The translations under genes and the position numbers were made by a program. From positions 1-64,000 of the forward strand of contig NZ_JACIAH010000014.1 of NCBI RefSeq assembly GCF_014194695.1: a stretch of 64,000 nucleotides of DNA, in the 5' to 3' direction. Of the stretch, positions 35,024-42,654 are shown one piece after another; positions within the stretch are counted from its first letter, which is position 1; every line of letters begins with the position of its first letter. Origin of the DNA: Rhizobium sp. BK399 (GTDB lineage Bacteria > Pseudomonadota > Alphaproteobacteria > Rhizobiales > Rhizobiaceae). The notes beneath the pieces were generated by a model. The model was not told the origin of the DNA. It worked only from the letters and a program-made list of their open reading frames with translations, and ran no database searches.

Positions 35024-35185
35024 ATGCCGAGTAAGGACGACCACGATCAGCACAAGGCCCACGACCAAGAGGCAGAGCGCAAGCGTCACGCTGAAGAGAA
35101 GTCAGCGGAAGGCAAGGCTGCTGTTAAGGAGCCTGAGAGCGCCACTGTTGAGCATCAGGCAGGCAAGATCATCGGCAACGGGTAG
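35024..35185 (+). CDS. Small hydrophilic protein (53 aa)
   Basis: ATG 35024 follows GGAGGAGGAGG closely, one of the strongest ribosome-binding sites in the island. Sequence MPSKDDHDQHKAHDQEAERK and onward is extremely charged and His/Glu/Lys-rich, intrinsically disordered, ending GKIIGNG. No hydrophobic core. It resembles small hydrophilin-like stress proteins; function unknown. Upstream in-frame codons are less plausible because they precede the ribosome-binding site. Confidence 0.55.
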   Translation: MPSKDDHDQHKAHDQEAERKRHAEEKSAEGKAAVKEPESATVEHQAGKIIGNG

Positions 35186-35224
35186 GCGCTCGCTCTCGAA
35201 GGTACCGTCCTTACCAAGGATGCT

Positions 35225-35788
35225 CTACGCGAACTCTGCGGCAGTCGCGCCCCTCACGAAGGTATTCTTCACCCGAACGGACTTCAACATGTAGATCACC
35301 CAGATGCCAGTGGCGATGAACGGTGCAACGCCTTTCGGGTTGACGAGTTCAGCGGCTGAAACATTTAGAGCTGCCGAAACCAGCACCGTGTCCGCAACGG
35401 CGAAAGCCATTGTCCCAAGCCACTGGTAAAGAAACAGCTTCGGGAAAAGCCTGTGCTTTGTGTACATCGCGACCACAGTGACCAATTGAAGGGCAAGGAG
35501 GCCAACAGTCAAAGCGTTCTCACCGTAGAATGCAGTCAGCCCGTTAGGGACTGCGAGGAATTGGTCGTACATCTTCGCGTTGTTTACGAGGGTGCCGATG
35601 GAATAGAACGGGGCGAGGGTTTGCCCAATCATTGGCAGAATAAGCCAGCCACCGAAACCGGACAGCTCGGGCGATTGCTCTGACGTTCTGATATTTGCCG
35701 TTCTCTTTCGCGTGGAAATGACCATGTAAACGAGCGCAGCGCCGATCAGCAAAGCGATGGCCCAATGCCAAATAGAAAAAGTGTTCAT
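35225..35788 (-). CDS. DUF2569-family membrane protein (187 aa)
   Basis: Five hydrophobic segments and the DUF2569 opening motif SGFGGWLILPMIGQTLAPFY after a short N-terminal helix and polar linker. GGGGGA stands 8 bases before ATG 35788. DUF2569 proteins are inner-membrane proteins of unknown function, often found singly in islands. It may share a transcript with the next gene upstream on the same strand. Confidence 0.75.
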   Translation of the reverse strand: MNTFSIWHWAIALLIGAALVYMVISTRKRTANIRTSEQSPELSGFGGWLILPMIGQTLAPFYSIGTLVNNAKMYDQFLAVPNGLTAFYGENALTVGLLALQLVTVVAMYTKHRLFPKLFLYQWLGTMAFAVADTVLVSAALNVSAAELVNPKGVAPFIATGIWVIYMLKSVRVKNTFVRGATAAEFA

Positions 35789-35834
35789 CTAATATCCCCC
35801 AGCTTCTCTTGAACTCGTCAATGCGACTTAGCCG

Positions 35835-36158
35835 CTAAGCGAACCAGTTAAAGACCCAGTGCGGAACCCCGAACAACAGGGAGTACGCTCCCACGATGCT
35901 GGTCACCGGCCAAGCTGGCGGGATTACCCCAAGGACAAACATCCAAAAACTGCCGATCTGGATAGCGACCCACATCCAGTAAAGGCCCCCAACAGGGAAG
36001 ATGATGCCAAGCGCCAACGCTACCAGACCCCCGACCAGCCCCAATATTACCTTGAACAATGCCCCCACAGCCTGCACCTGAATGCCCCCTTCGACATAAG
36101 ATGCTAAAGTGATAGTTGCGAGGCTTTGATTCTGCAATCGAACTTGCTGCCAACTCAC
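35835..36158 (-). CDS. Small integral membrane protein (107 aa)
   Basis: Three hydrophobic segments (ALFKVILGLVGGLVALALGI, GGLYWMWVAIQIGSFWMFVL, and VTSIVGAYSLLFGVPHWVFNW) after a polar N-terminus. The GTG start (36158) has no clear ribosome-binding site, and it lies 12 bases after the integrase stop, so it may be translated from the integrase transcript. No family recognised. Confidence 0.5.
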   Translation of the reverse strand: MSWQQVRLQNQSLATITLASYVEGGIQVQAVGALFKVILGLVGGLVALALGIIFPVGGLYWMWVAIQIGSFWMFVLGVIPPAWPVTSIVGAYSLLFGVPHWVFNWFA

Positions 36159-36170
36159 AGTAACGCCGCA

Positions 36171-37511
36171 CTACTCCTTCGGTAGCACGACCGCCGCGAC
36201 ACATTCCTTCATCTGCTTCTCAGACGCCCCTTGGGTGTAGACGCCGAACGTGATGTCCTTCTTTTTGTCTGACACGTGACCGACCACGTCCTTAACGGTC
36301 TCAAGAGGCTGGTCCGCGTGTCTGGCCTGAGAGATGAACCAACGCCGTGCCGAGTGGAAGTTGACGAGGCTCCTGCGCTTCCCGGGTCGCTTGTCATCAA
36401 CACCGAGCTTCTCGCGGTAGTTATTGAAGCGCTTGCCGAAGGTGTCGCCGGGGTCACGTTCATCGGTCAGCTCATGGAATAGCCAATCCTTGGGCTGCTT
36501 GTCCTTCACCCTTCGAGTGATGATCTCCTTCAGATCGGGGTGAATGGGAACCTTTCGAGCCGCCGAGCGAGTCTTTCCCTGCTGAATATCGAAGATACCG
36601 TCATGGACCTCCTCAACCCACAAGGTAAGGACTTCAGCGAGCCTCATCCCAGACAAGCATGAAATGCGGAGGGCATCGGCTATCTGTTGCTTGAAACCTT
36701 CCTTCATGCCCTTTGGATACGGCGCATAGAGCAGTGTCTTCAGCTCAGCCTCAGTAAAGGGCCGCTCAGTTGCGTTGTCACCTCGCTCGACTCGTCGGCG
36801 TGCGTTGGCTACCTCCTGTCCAAGCCACGGGTTATCCTCAACAGCTCCTGTCACATGGTCGCGCTTGATCAGATATTCCCAGTAGCCCCGAAGAGCGGTC
36901 ATGTGCTTCTTCGCGGTGCTTCTATCCATCGGCTCGATGACCTCGGTCACATAGCGCCCGGCAGCCTTACGGGTGATGTCGGGAAGCCGGTACTTCTCGC
37001 CTATGCACCAGCGGGCAAAGCGATTGATCAGGCCCCGCCGCTCATTCGTCGTCTTAGCAGCGAGCTTGATGGCTGAGAGGTACGCTTCGAGATAATGGTC
37101 AACAGAGTGATCACCTGCGACGGCTCTAGTGAAGCGCTCACGGGCCTTTCCTCGTAAGCTCTCAGCCTCAGCCTCTGCGGCCCATACCGCGTCCTCCAAC
37201 GCCTCACCGCCCTCGGTCAGCGCCTCAGCGATGGCAGCCCTTGAAAGCTCACCCCGAAACTCTGCCAACTCCTCACTTGAACTGATAACCTCTCCTGCCT
37301 TGACGCGGGCAAACAGCCCCCTGACTTCCAGTTCCAACTTATCGCGCTTCGCCATAGCTAACTTAATGTCGCCGGTCTCCAAGCTCTGGAGGTACATGGT
37401 CGTGCCGTTGAAGTAGCTTCGACACGCCTCGGGGATGGCTATTCGAAACCACCACGTCTGCCCCCTCAGATCGAGGAGACGCTTAGACCCTTTATTGCTT
37501 TTTCCCGCCAT
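36171..37511 (-). CDS. Tyrosine integrase of the island (446 aa)
   Basis: N-terminal region RLLDLRGQTWWFRIAIPEAC (DUF6538-like opening of rhizobial phage/island integrases), a SAM-like core-binding domain, and a C-terminal catalytic domain with SCLSGMRLAEVLTLW (Arg I), the HSARRWF motif (H-x-x-R), GHVSDKKKDITFGVY and nucleophile Tyr at the VYTQG segment. ATG 37511 is preferred over a TTG 9 bases upstream; it lacks a Shine-Dalgarno. The first codon lies within the right arm-type repeat, so integrase binding would overlap its own translation start. It is adjacent to attR, as expected for an integrase gene of a tRNA-targeting element. Confidence 0.93.
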   Translation of the reverse strand: MAGKSNKGSKRLLDLRGQTWWFRIAIPEACRSYFNGTTMYLQSLETGDIKLAMAKRDKLELEVRGLFARVKAGEVISSSEELAEFRGELSRAAIAEALTEGGEALEDAVWAAEAEAESLRGKARERFTRAVAGDHSVDHYLEAYLSAIKLAAKTTNERRGLINRFARWCIGEKYRLPDITRKAAGRYVTEVIEPMDRSTAKKHMTALRGYWEYLIKRDHVTGAVEDNPWLGQEVANARRRVERGDNATERPFTEAELKTLLYAPYPKGMKEGFKQQIADALRISCLSGMRLAEVLTLWVEEVHDGIFDIQQGKTRSAARKVPIHPDLKEIITRRVKDKQPKDWLFHELTDERDPGDTFGKRFNNYREKLGVDDKRPGKRRSLVNFHSARRWFISQARHADQPLETVKDVVGHVSDKKKDITFGVYTQGASEKQMKECVAAVVLPKE

Positions 37512-37534
37512 TCTGACCAACCATTCTGACCAAC
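37509..37534. repeat. Integrase arm-type repeat pair, right end
   Basis: Two direct copies of CATTCTGACCAA separated by one base, 25/26 identical to the block at 27533-27558. It ends 57 bases before the attR core and includes the integrase start codon. Confidence 0.7.
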
Positions 37535-37591
37535 GAACACGGGTATTTATCCTTATATTCCAGTACGTTCAATGGGATAGCCGCTCGAAAC

Positions 37592-37615
37592 TTCGATCCC
37601 GCTTAGCTCCACCAA
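37592..37615 (+). repeat. Right attachment site (attR), 24-bp core
   Basis: TTCGATCCCGCTTAGCTCCA plus CCAA: identical to 27450-27473, the T-arm and acceptor end of tRNA-Ala. Nothing upstream of it is tRNA-like, as expected at the distal end of an inserted element. The surrounding 37521-37932 interval holds no other gene; one short open frame there lacks a ribosome-binding site. Confidence 0.8.
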
Positions 37616-37844
37616 ATTCTTGCCTGTAAAATCAATTCCATATGGATTGGCTTGGGTCGTGACGAAAAATTGACTTCGTTCCGGGGAAGCACCAGGGAAG
37701 TACAAGCGCTGATGTCTGAAATCAGTATCCTCCTCTGTGCTCATATAGTCGGCGCGCGAAGCTACGGAATGACAAAAATCCAGAAATGGATTCAGCGCAT
37801 TAGCGGAAATGCAAGCTTTTCAGTAATTGAAAATTATAGAAATG

Positions 37845-37863
37845 TGTGTACATTGACTACACA
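37845..37863. promoter_or_regulatory. Palindrome upstream of TacA-like antitoxin
   Basis: TGTGTA-N7-TACACA, perfect 6-bp arms, 70 bases upstream of the antitoxin start. RHH antitoxins of this class bind palindromes in their own promoters, so this is a candidate autoregulatory operator. Confidence 0.45.
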
Positions 37864-37932
37864 TGATCGTATTCGAACGTTCATCAAGTACGTCGCACAA
37901 ATCAAAATCAACTGTGCGATTGATGGAGAAGT

Positions 37933-38211
37933 ATGATGTCCGCTCTTAGGAAAACCAAAACCGTCAATCTTCGGATTGAACCGGAAACGCATGATCTAAT
38001 TGCACGTGCTGCTGAGGTTTGTGGAAAGAGCATAACTGCGTTCATGACCGAAGCCTCTGTGTATGCCGCGCAAGAAGAGTTGCTAGATCAACGATTCATA
38101 GGCGTTTCCGCTGACGTGTTTGAAGCTGTAAGTGAGCAGCTTGCTGCTCCAGGCGTCGCCAGAGACAACTTGGTCAAGCTTTTTCAGATCAAAGTAGATT
38201 GGATGGACTGA
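37933..38211 (+). CDS. TacA-like (DUF1778) antitoxin (92 aa)
   Basis: N-terminal ribbon-helix-helix: KTVNLRIEPETHDLIARAAE followed by VCGKSITAFMTEASVYAAQE, the DUF1778 signature; the C-terminal tail (GVARDNLVKLFQIKVDWMD) would block the toxin. ATG 37933 or 37936 (GGAG fits both, better the second). It precedes the GNAT toxin by 3 bases in the canonical antitoxin-first order. Confidence 0.88.
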   Translation: MMSALRKTKTVNLRIEPETHDLIARAAEVCGKSITAFMTEASVYAAQEELLDQRFIGVSADVFEAVSEQLAAPGVARDNLVKLFQIKVDWMD

Positions 38212-38214
38212 CGT

Positions 38215-38727
38215 TTGCCGTATCGGAAACCTTGCCCTATTGCAAATCAGCACATCATTGAGGGCTTCTCGTCGGGGAAGCCCTCCTTGGATTCGTGGCT
38301 AAAGGAAATGGCCTTACATAATCAGGAGCAGGGATACACCCGTACATTTGTAATTGCGGACGAAAACTTCAAAGTCGTAGGTTACCATTCGGTTTGTGCG
38401 GGCATGATACACCGAAGCGATGTTTCCCGATCGGTGAAGGGGTCAAAAGCTCCCACCGAAATTCCGATTGCAGTTCTAGCCCGACTTGCGGTCGATGCCG
38501 AATATCAAGGTAATGGCCTTGGAAAAGCGCTCCTCAGAAACGCGCTCATGAGTGTGGTGTCCGCCGCGCAAGTAGTCGCTTTTCGCGCCGTGATAATCCA
38601 CGCTCTCGATGATGAGGCCGTCACTTTCTATAAAAAATTCGGCTTTCAGGAGACGAAGAACATGGAGCGGCGTCTCATTCTGCCGACTAAGGACATAGCA
38701 GCTTCTCTGAACGAGGCCACAGGCTAA
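38215..38727 (+). CDS. GNAT-type toxin, TacT-like (170 aa)
   Basis: GNAT fold with acetyl-CoA motif A LARLAVDAEYQGNGLGKALL (Q-x-x-G-x-G) and the conserved Tyr in AVTFYKKFGF. It opens with HIIEGFSSGKPSLDSWLKEM, typical of TacT/AtaT-like tRNA-acetylating toxins. The TTG start at 38215 lies 3 bases after the antitoxin stop, so translation is coupled. Predicted to acetylate the amino group of charged tRNA and stop translation when the antitoxin decays. Confidence 0.85.
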   Translation: MPYRKPCPIANQHIIEGFSSGKPSLDSWLKEMALHNQEQGYTRTFVIADENFKVVGYHSVCAGMIHRSDVSRSVKGSKAPTEIPIAVLARLAVDAEYQGNGLGKALLRNALMSVVSAAQVVAFRAVIIHALDDEAVTFYKKFGFQETKNMERRLILPTKDIAASLNEATG

Positions 38728-38838
38728 CACCACGCAGAAAGCGCACCCATTCTGTCCCTAGTTGCTGATCTGGACGCGTTTCTGAGTGCCGATAACCTTT
38801 AACTTTCAGGAACCTAGGATTAGTCGATCTGTGGTCTT

Positions 38839-39359
38839 CTAGGAGCCGCGGCCCTCCTGCGGCTTCGCTTTGAGCTTTGCGGGCTTCCTCAGCTTGGGAG
38901 TACGAGCGGCGGCGTTCTCACTTCGCTGCTTTTCGATAATACGCAGCCTATCAAACATCTCACTCTCCCCAGCGCGCTCCTGGGTATTCTGAGCCAGCAG
39001 TTGCGACGCAGCAATCTGCAGACCCCGGCGACCATTTGCCGAACCCCATCCTCCCATTCCCACGCTCGGTCGGTCTGCGCGTGATACTCCCGATGGCGAA
39101 GGGGGAGAATGTCAGAGATCAGGAAGGAACTGGGCCATTCGCCCAGGGCATCATGATAGTCGCGATAGGCTTTCACTACCTCAGCACACTGGCGCCCAAG
39201 CTCTTCCGGGCGGCCAGCGCCTCGCACAATCCGAAGGACGTTGGCGGCCAACCTCTTGAGAGGCCAGCGTAGATCAAACTCAGCATTACGCCGATTCAGT
39301 TCAAGTCGGTCATTTTCGACGGCAAGGTGGATATGCGGCGGCTTCTGGTCTTTGGACAT
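38839..39359 (-). pseudogene. Frameshifted conserved hypothetical protein
   Basis: The N-terminal part from ATG 39359 reads KPPHIHLAVENDRLELNRRN, LKRLAANVLRIVRGAGRPEE and WEDGVRQMVAG in one frame; a natural continuation, GLQIAASQLLAQNTQERAGE to KLKAKPQEGRGS and a stop at 38839, lies in another. The switch falls at a GGGG run near 39030; adding one G rejoins the frames into a 170-residue protein. Either a recent pseudogene or a sequencing error in a homopolymer. No family name known to me. Minus-strand neighbour at 39422-39737 is similarly broken. Confidence 0.55.
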
Positions 39360-39421
39360 TCGTTCCTCTCAGTGCCGCCAGAGCGAACTGACACTGAAAG
39401 GAAGGGGCGTCAAGGTTGATG

Positions 39422-39737
39422 CTAACGATTACCTGCAAGCATCTGACGCGCTATCGCCTGCCCGGAACCGTCGAAGTGGAACCCTTCCCCGAACCCACCA
39501 TCACTCTGGAAAAGTTCAAGCGCGTCCTTATCAGCGATGCCTCGCTCCGCCTCGTCGAACTCAATGTCGTCTACCACTCGATTTCCTACCCATGCAGAGC
39601 CGACAGATGGTTCATTGTCGGCGCCGTGTTCAAGATCCACATCGCCGTCGAGTTGATCGAGGAGCCGCGATAAGTTTCTCAATCTTAGCCGCTACCGCCT
39701 TGCGGCTGAATTGAAGGACTCGGATGTGCGAGTTCAT
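39422..39737 (-). pseudogene. Frameshifted rhizobial acidic hypothetical protein (fragment)
   Basis: Starts MNSHIRVLQFSRKAVAAKIE KLIA in one frame, then continues in another as LLDQLDGDVDLEHGADNEPS VGSAW and an acidic tail. The LD-x-LDGD-x-D-E...EPS(L/V)G pattern belongs to an acidic protein seen repeatedly in rhizobial accessory DNA. Removing one G near 39660 joins the two. The family is normally longer, so the C-terminus also seems truncated. The frame of the upstream minus strand ends DLDKVAS with an ATGA overlap, suggesting a decayed two-gene unit. The forward frame over the same bases (39416-39673) is judged a shadow. Confidence 0.5.
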
Positions 39738-39956
39738 GAGGCCACCTTGTCGAGATCAGCGACGTGGATGGCAACCGACTTCGGGGCAAGGTTTATGACG
39801 ACTGAACGAAACTGGCTATCTCAGCCATAATCCCGCCGACAGCACGAAATCGGAACCAGCGGAAACGTACGGAGGCATGGTGCTAGATTTTCATTGAAAT
39901 GGATGGTGTTACGGCAACGTGCGACGGCATACGGAAACACCCGGAAACGATGGCCC

Positions 39957-39996
39957 ATTGCATGGCATGCAAGAGGCCAGTGGTTCGATCCCGCTT
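39957..39996 (+). repeat. Third tRNA-Ala(GGC) fragment
   Basis: Forty bases identical to 27423-27462 (anticodon arm through T-arm), sharing the same deviations from a functional tRNA, then diverging before the acceptor end (GGCGTCAGG in place of AGCTCCACCA). It lies in a 39738-40263 interval without genes. It may be a former attachment site or duplicated remnant from an earlier integration. Confidence 0.75.
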
Positions 39997-40176
39997 GGCG
40001 TCAGGTCCCCATCTTCTCGGGGAAGCACCGGCGAAGCGTGGGCGAGATTCGCTCTCCGGCCGTGCGCAACCCCAGACCTGTTCCGGCCCGGACAGTTTAA
40101 TGTTTCGTTACGTCGCGTTTGGAGCCAAAGCCGCCGTGATGCTCGCGGAACCAACATCATCGTAAAAAGTTTACTT

Positions 40177-40208
40177 GTTGCGAATATTGCAGTCGTTGCG
40201 GATATTGC
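40177..40208. repeat. Direct repeat upstream of HTH antitoxin, candidate operator
   Basis: GTTGCGAATATTGC (40177-40190) and GTTGCGGATATTGC (40195-40208), 13/14 identical with an 18-base period, and a partial third copy follows. They lie about 55 bases before the antitoxin start, a likely autoregulatory operator. Confidence 0.5.
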
Positions 40209-40263
40209 GAATAGTGATTCACACTGCTATATCCTCCTAAAAATTAAAAGAAGGATGTCACCA

Positions 40264-40710
40264 ATGTCGCAACTACTAGAACGCCCAATATTGCCGTCGG
40301 CTGACGATACTGAATTGGCCGCTGAGGCTAGTCGCTACATTTCGCGCGCGAAGCACGAAGGTGCCGAACTTCGAGTCCAAGTTGACGGCGGAGAGCTCCT
40401 AAAGCTCCCCAAAGCTGTCAGTGAGTTGCTGTATCACCTCCTGACCGAAATGGCTCAGGGCAATGCTGTAACTTTGATACCGGTACATGCTGAGCTGACA
40501 ACTCAGGAGACAGCAGATCACCTCAACGTGTCGCGCCCTTACCTAATCAAGCTTTTGGAAGAAGGAAAAATCCCTTTCCATATGGTCGGAAGCCATCGCC
40601 GTATTAAATTCAGCGACCTCGACGATTACCGTCGAAAGACCGAAGACGAAAGAAAGCGGCTCATGGACGAGCTGACGAGCCAGGCCCAAGATTTGGGGAT
40701 GGGCTATTAA
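40264..40710 (+). CDS. Excisionase-type HTH antitoxin of a PIN toxin pair (148 aa)
   Basis: The middle holds an excisionase-family/MerR-like HTH: LTTQETADHLNVSRPYLIKL followed by LEEGKIPFHMVGSHRRIKFS and DLDDY, with a long N-terminal helical region. AAGG stands 9 bases before ATG 40264; the ATG at 40255 abuts the ribosome-binding site. This architecture precedes PIN_3-family toxins in many alphaproteobacterial TA loci. It is expected to neutralise the toxin and repress the operon via the repeats upstream. Confidence 0.8.
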   Translation: MSQLLERPILPSADDTELAAEASRYISRAKHEGAELRVQVDGGELLKLPKAVSELLYHLLTEMAQGNAVTLIPVHAELTTQETADHLNVSRPYLIKLLEEGKIPFHMVGSHRRIKFSDLDDYRRKTEDERKRLMDELTSQAQDLGMGY

Positions 40711-41281
40711 GAAGTCTAGCTACACCGTCGTCCTGGACGCTTGCGTCCTTTATCCAGCGCCGCTGCGAGATTTCCTCATGGAGCTCGCGGCGGCAGGGCT
40801 GTTCCGAGCGAAGTGGTCAGAGCAGATCCATGATGAATGGATCCGCAATGTTCTTAAGAACCGCGAGGATTTAACGCTCGAACAGCTCAACCGCACAAAG
40901 GAACTTATGAACTCAGCGGTGCCGGACAGTGTCGTTGAGGGTTATGGTGACCTTGTACCCGCTCTCTCGCTTCCCGACGCCGACGATCGGCACATTCTAG
41001 CCGCAGCAATAGTCTCGTCGAGCGACGCCATCGTAACGTTCAATCTCTCTGATTTTCCTAAGAAGGCCGCCTCCAAGTACGGTATCGAAGTCCTTCACCC
41101 CGACGATTTTATCTTTCACCAATTCGGCCTGAACAATGCTGGTGTAATAATCGCAGCGCAACGCTGTCGCGCCCGGCTAAAAAATCCACCGAGGACTGCA
41201 GTAGAGTATTTGGAAACCCTCGAGCGCCAGGGGCTTCCTAAAACAGTAGCGGAGCTGCGGGAATATCACTTTGCTATTTAA
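40706..41281 (+). CDS. PIN-domain toxin (191 aa), probable ATT start
   Basis: PIN_3-type ribonuclease. The first acidic residue lies in YTVVLDACVLYPAPLRDFL, the second in QIHDEWIRN, the third and fourth in LPDADDRHILAAA; AIVTFNLSDFP completes the active site. The first ATG (40778) would delete the essential first motif. The only plausible upstream initiation codon in frame is ATT at 40706, overlapping the antitoxin stop (ATTAA) with GGGGATGGG upstream. Either a rare ATT start or a mutated ATG that silences the toxin. PIN toxins cleave tRNA or mRNA. Confidence 0.78.
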   Translation: MKKSSYTVVLDACVLYPAPLRDFLMELAAAGLFRAKWSEQIHDEWIRNVLKNREDLTLEQLNRTKELMNSAVPDSVVEGYGDLVPALSLPDADDRHILAAAIVSSSDAIVTFNLSDFPKKAASKYGIEVLHPDDFIFHQFGLNNAGVIIAAQRCRARLKNPPRTAVEYLETLERQGLPKTVAELREYHFAI

Positions 41282-41668
41282 TTGAACTCGCGCGGCAAGC
41301 GAGCGTTTGGAACGTGAATGCGGATAAGCTTAAGGGACAGCCGAATCCGTCCGTTCTGGGTTGTGGGCGTCGCACTTTCCGGCGAGGCGCGAGCCGGTAC
41401 CTGCGCGGCCGCCCAGGCGAACAGACCAGATGCACCGCTTCACCAGATTCACCTCTTCAAATGCAGCGTGCGCTCAAATCCGCCTAGCAACCCTCTGCTC
41501 CAGTCTTCTCTGGTCAACTCGATCGATGTACCCTGCACTGAAGACCGGAACGAGTTCAGTGATGGAGTCGGAACTGCCGAACGAACCTTGGGGTAGACAA
41601 AGACCTGCGGCGGCTTGTCTCGACCGCCAACGTGGCGAGGAACTGCGCCAGAAAGCGGCCATGACACC
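41282..41668. other. No gene recognised
   Basis: About 390 bases with only overlapping Arg/Ser/Pro-rich short frames and no ribosome-binding site or motif. Might contain transposon or toxin-locus debris but nothing can be named. Confidence 0.35.
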
Positions 41669-42280
41669 ATGAGCGCCGATCGAATTGCCAGGCTGCATAT
41701 TCAGCTGAACGATCTCGAACCTCCAATATGGCGAAGGGTCGAAGTCCCTCTGACAAGCAGCCTCAAAGCCTTGCATGATGTCATTCAAGCGGTAATGCTG
41801 TTCGAAGGCTATCATCTCTTCGAGTTCGAGGCTGGTGGGCGGTATTACGATGTGCCGGATCCGGAAGAGTTCTATGGGCGCAAGACTTACGCCGCCAGTA
41901 ACGCCCGGATCGCCGCGCTGATCGAGCGCGGGATTTCGACCTTTCGTTACACATATGATTTCGGTGACAACTGGGAACACACAATCACGGTCGAAGCCGT
42001 TGAGGAGGTTGATCCATTGCTCGAATATCCGCGCTTCATAAATGGAGAGCGCAGAGCGCCACCCGAGGATGTCGGCAGCACATCAGGGTTCGAGGAGTTC
42101 CTGAAGGTGATGGCGAAGCCAAGGCATCCGGAGCACCGACGATTGAAGCGCTGGTACGGAGGCGACTTTGACCCCAAAGACATCAGCATTGATCGCGTTC
42201 AGGATCAAATCGGCAAACTCGCTCGCCGTCGGACGCTTGGAAAAGCTGGTTTCGCGAAGAGCAAAAACCGGCAGCACTGA
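41669..42280 (+). CDS. pRiA4b ORF-3 family protein (203 aa)
   Basis: Matches the PRiA4_ORF3 (PF07929) signature: IARLHIQLNDLEPPIWRRVE near the N-terminus, LKALHDVIQAVMLFEGYHLF, and the strongly conserved TYDFGDNWEHTITVE and RRAPPEDVGS segments. The family, first described on the Ri plasmid pRiA4b, is common on plasmids and mobile elements and of unknown function. ATG 41669 has no clear ribosome-binding site. Confidence 0.85.
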   Translation: MSADRIARLHIQLNDLEPPIWRRVEVPLTSSLKALHDVIQAVMLFEGYHLFEFEAGGRYYDVPDPEEFYGRKTYAASNARIAALIERGISTFRYTYDFGDNWEHTITVEAVEEVDPLLEYPRFINGERRAPPEDVGSTSGFEEFLKVMAKPRHPEHRRLKRWYGGDFDPKDISIDRVQDQIGKLARRRTLGKAGFAKSKNRQH

Positions 42281-42654
42281 TCAAATCTCAAGGAGCAGGG
42301 CAGCATGAACTACCGCGACTGGAGCCTACCCTGAAATACGTTGCAGCGATGCTCAATGAGGACGAAGGCTTTTTGCGGGAATGTTTCATTGAGATGTTTT
42401 CTGAAGACGGCTGCTTCTGTGCATATGACGACTATCCGGCCTCCGAGCTCAGCGAGCACATAATCCTGTTCACCCAATGCGGGATCCCTTCAGCAGATTG
42501 TTCGCAACACACGTGGCATTTGCGACCCGACTCCGCGGGAGCCGGTGTCAAAAAGGCACGGCAAAGTGCCCAGGCTGCTGCGGTCCTGACCGGATAGTTA
42601 CCCCATGCCCGAAGGCACATCGACAGAAAGGCCGATATGGGCGCGGCTTCCCCT
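42281..42654. other. Intergenic stretch, possible coding remnant
   Basis: Includes a forward frame (42349-42597) whose first half (EDEGFLRECFIEMFSEDGCF) looks protein-like while the second half does not, without a ribosome-binding site. Probably decayed coding DNA at the junction between accessory DNA and the glycan region. Confidence 0.35.

Larger units (their letters stand above)
27450..37615. mobile_element. Integrative element in tRNA-Ala(GGC), about 10.1 kb
   Basis: Bounded by an exact 24-bp direct repeat of the tRNA 3' end (27450-27473 and 37592-37615). A tyrosine integrase lies next to the right end, oriented inward from attR. Paired arm-type repeats occur 60 bases inside the left core and 58 bases inside the right core. 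Cargo: secreted proteins, AAA ATPase, serine recombinase, phage-type helicase, SNase and membrane proteins. No capsid, packaging, relaxase or mating-pair genes are seen. Codon use is visibly less G/C-biased than in the flanking pca and glycan regions. A phage-satellite-like or minimal integrative element is the best description. Confidence 0.8.

Noticed and set aside
39416-39673. Forward frame of about 85 residues with good third-position GC
   Set aside because: The opposite strand encodes a recognisable acidic rhizobial protein, although frameshifted; the forward translation has no family features. Not fully excluded.
41282-41668. Transposase remnant
   Set aside because: Fragments looked vaguely transposase-like but no conserved motif could be identified in any frame.
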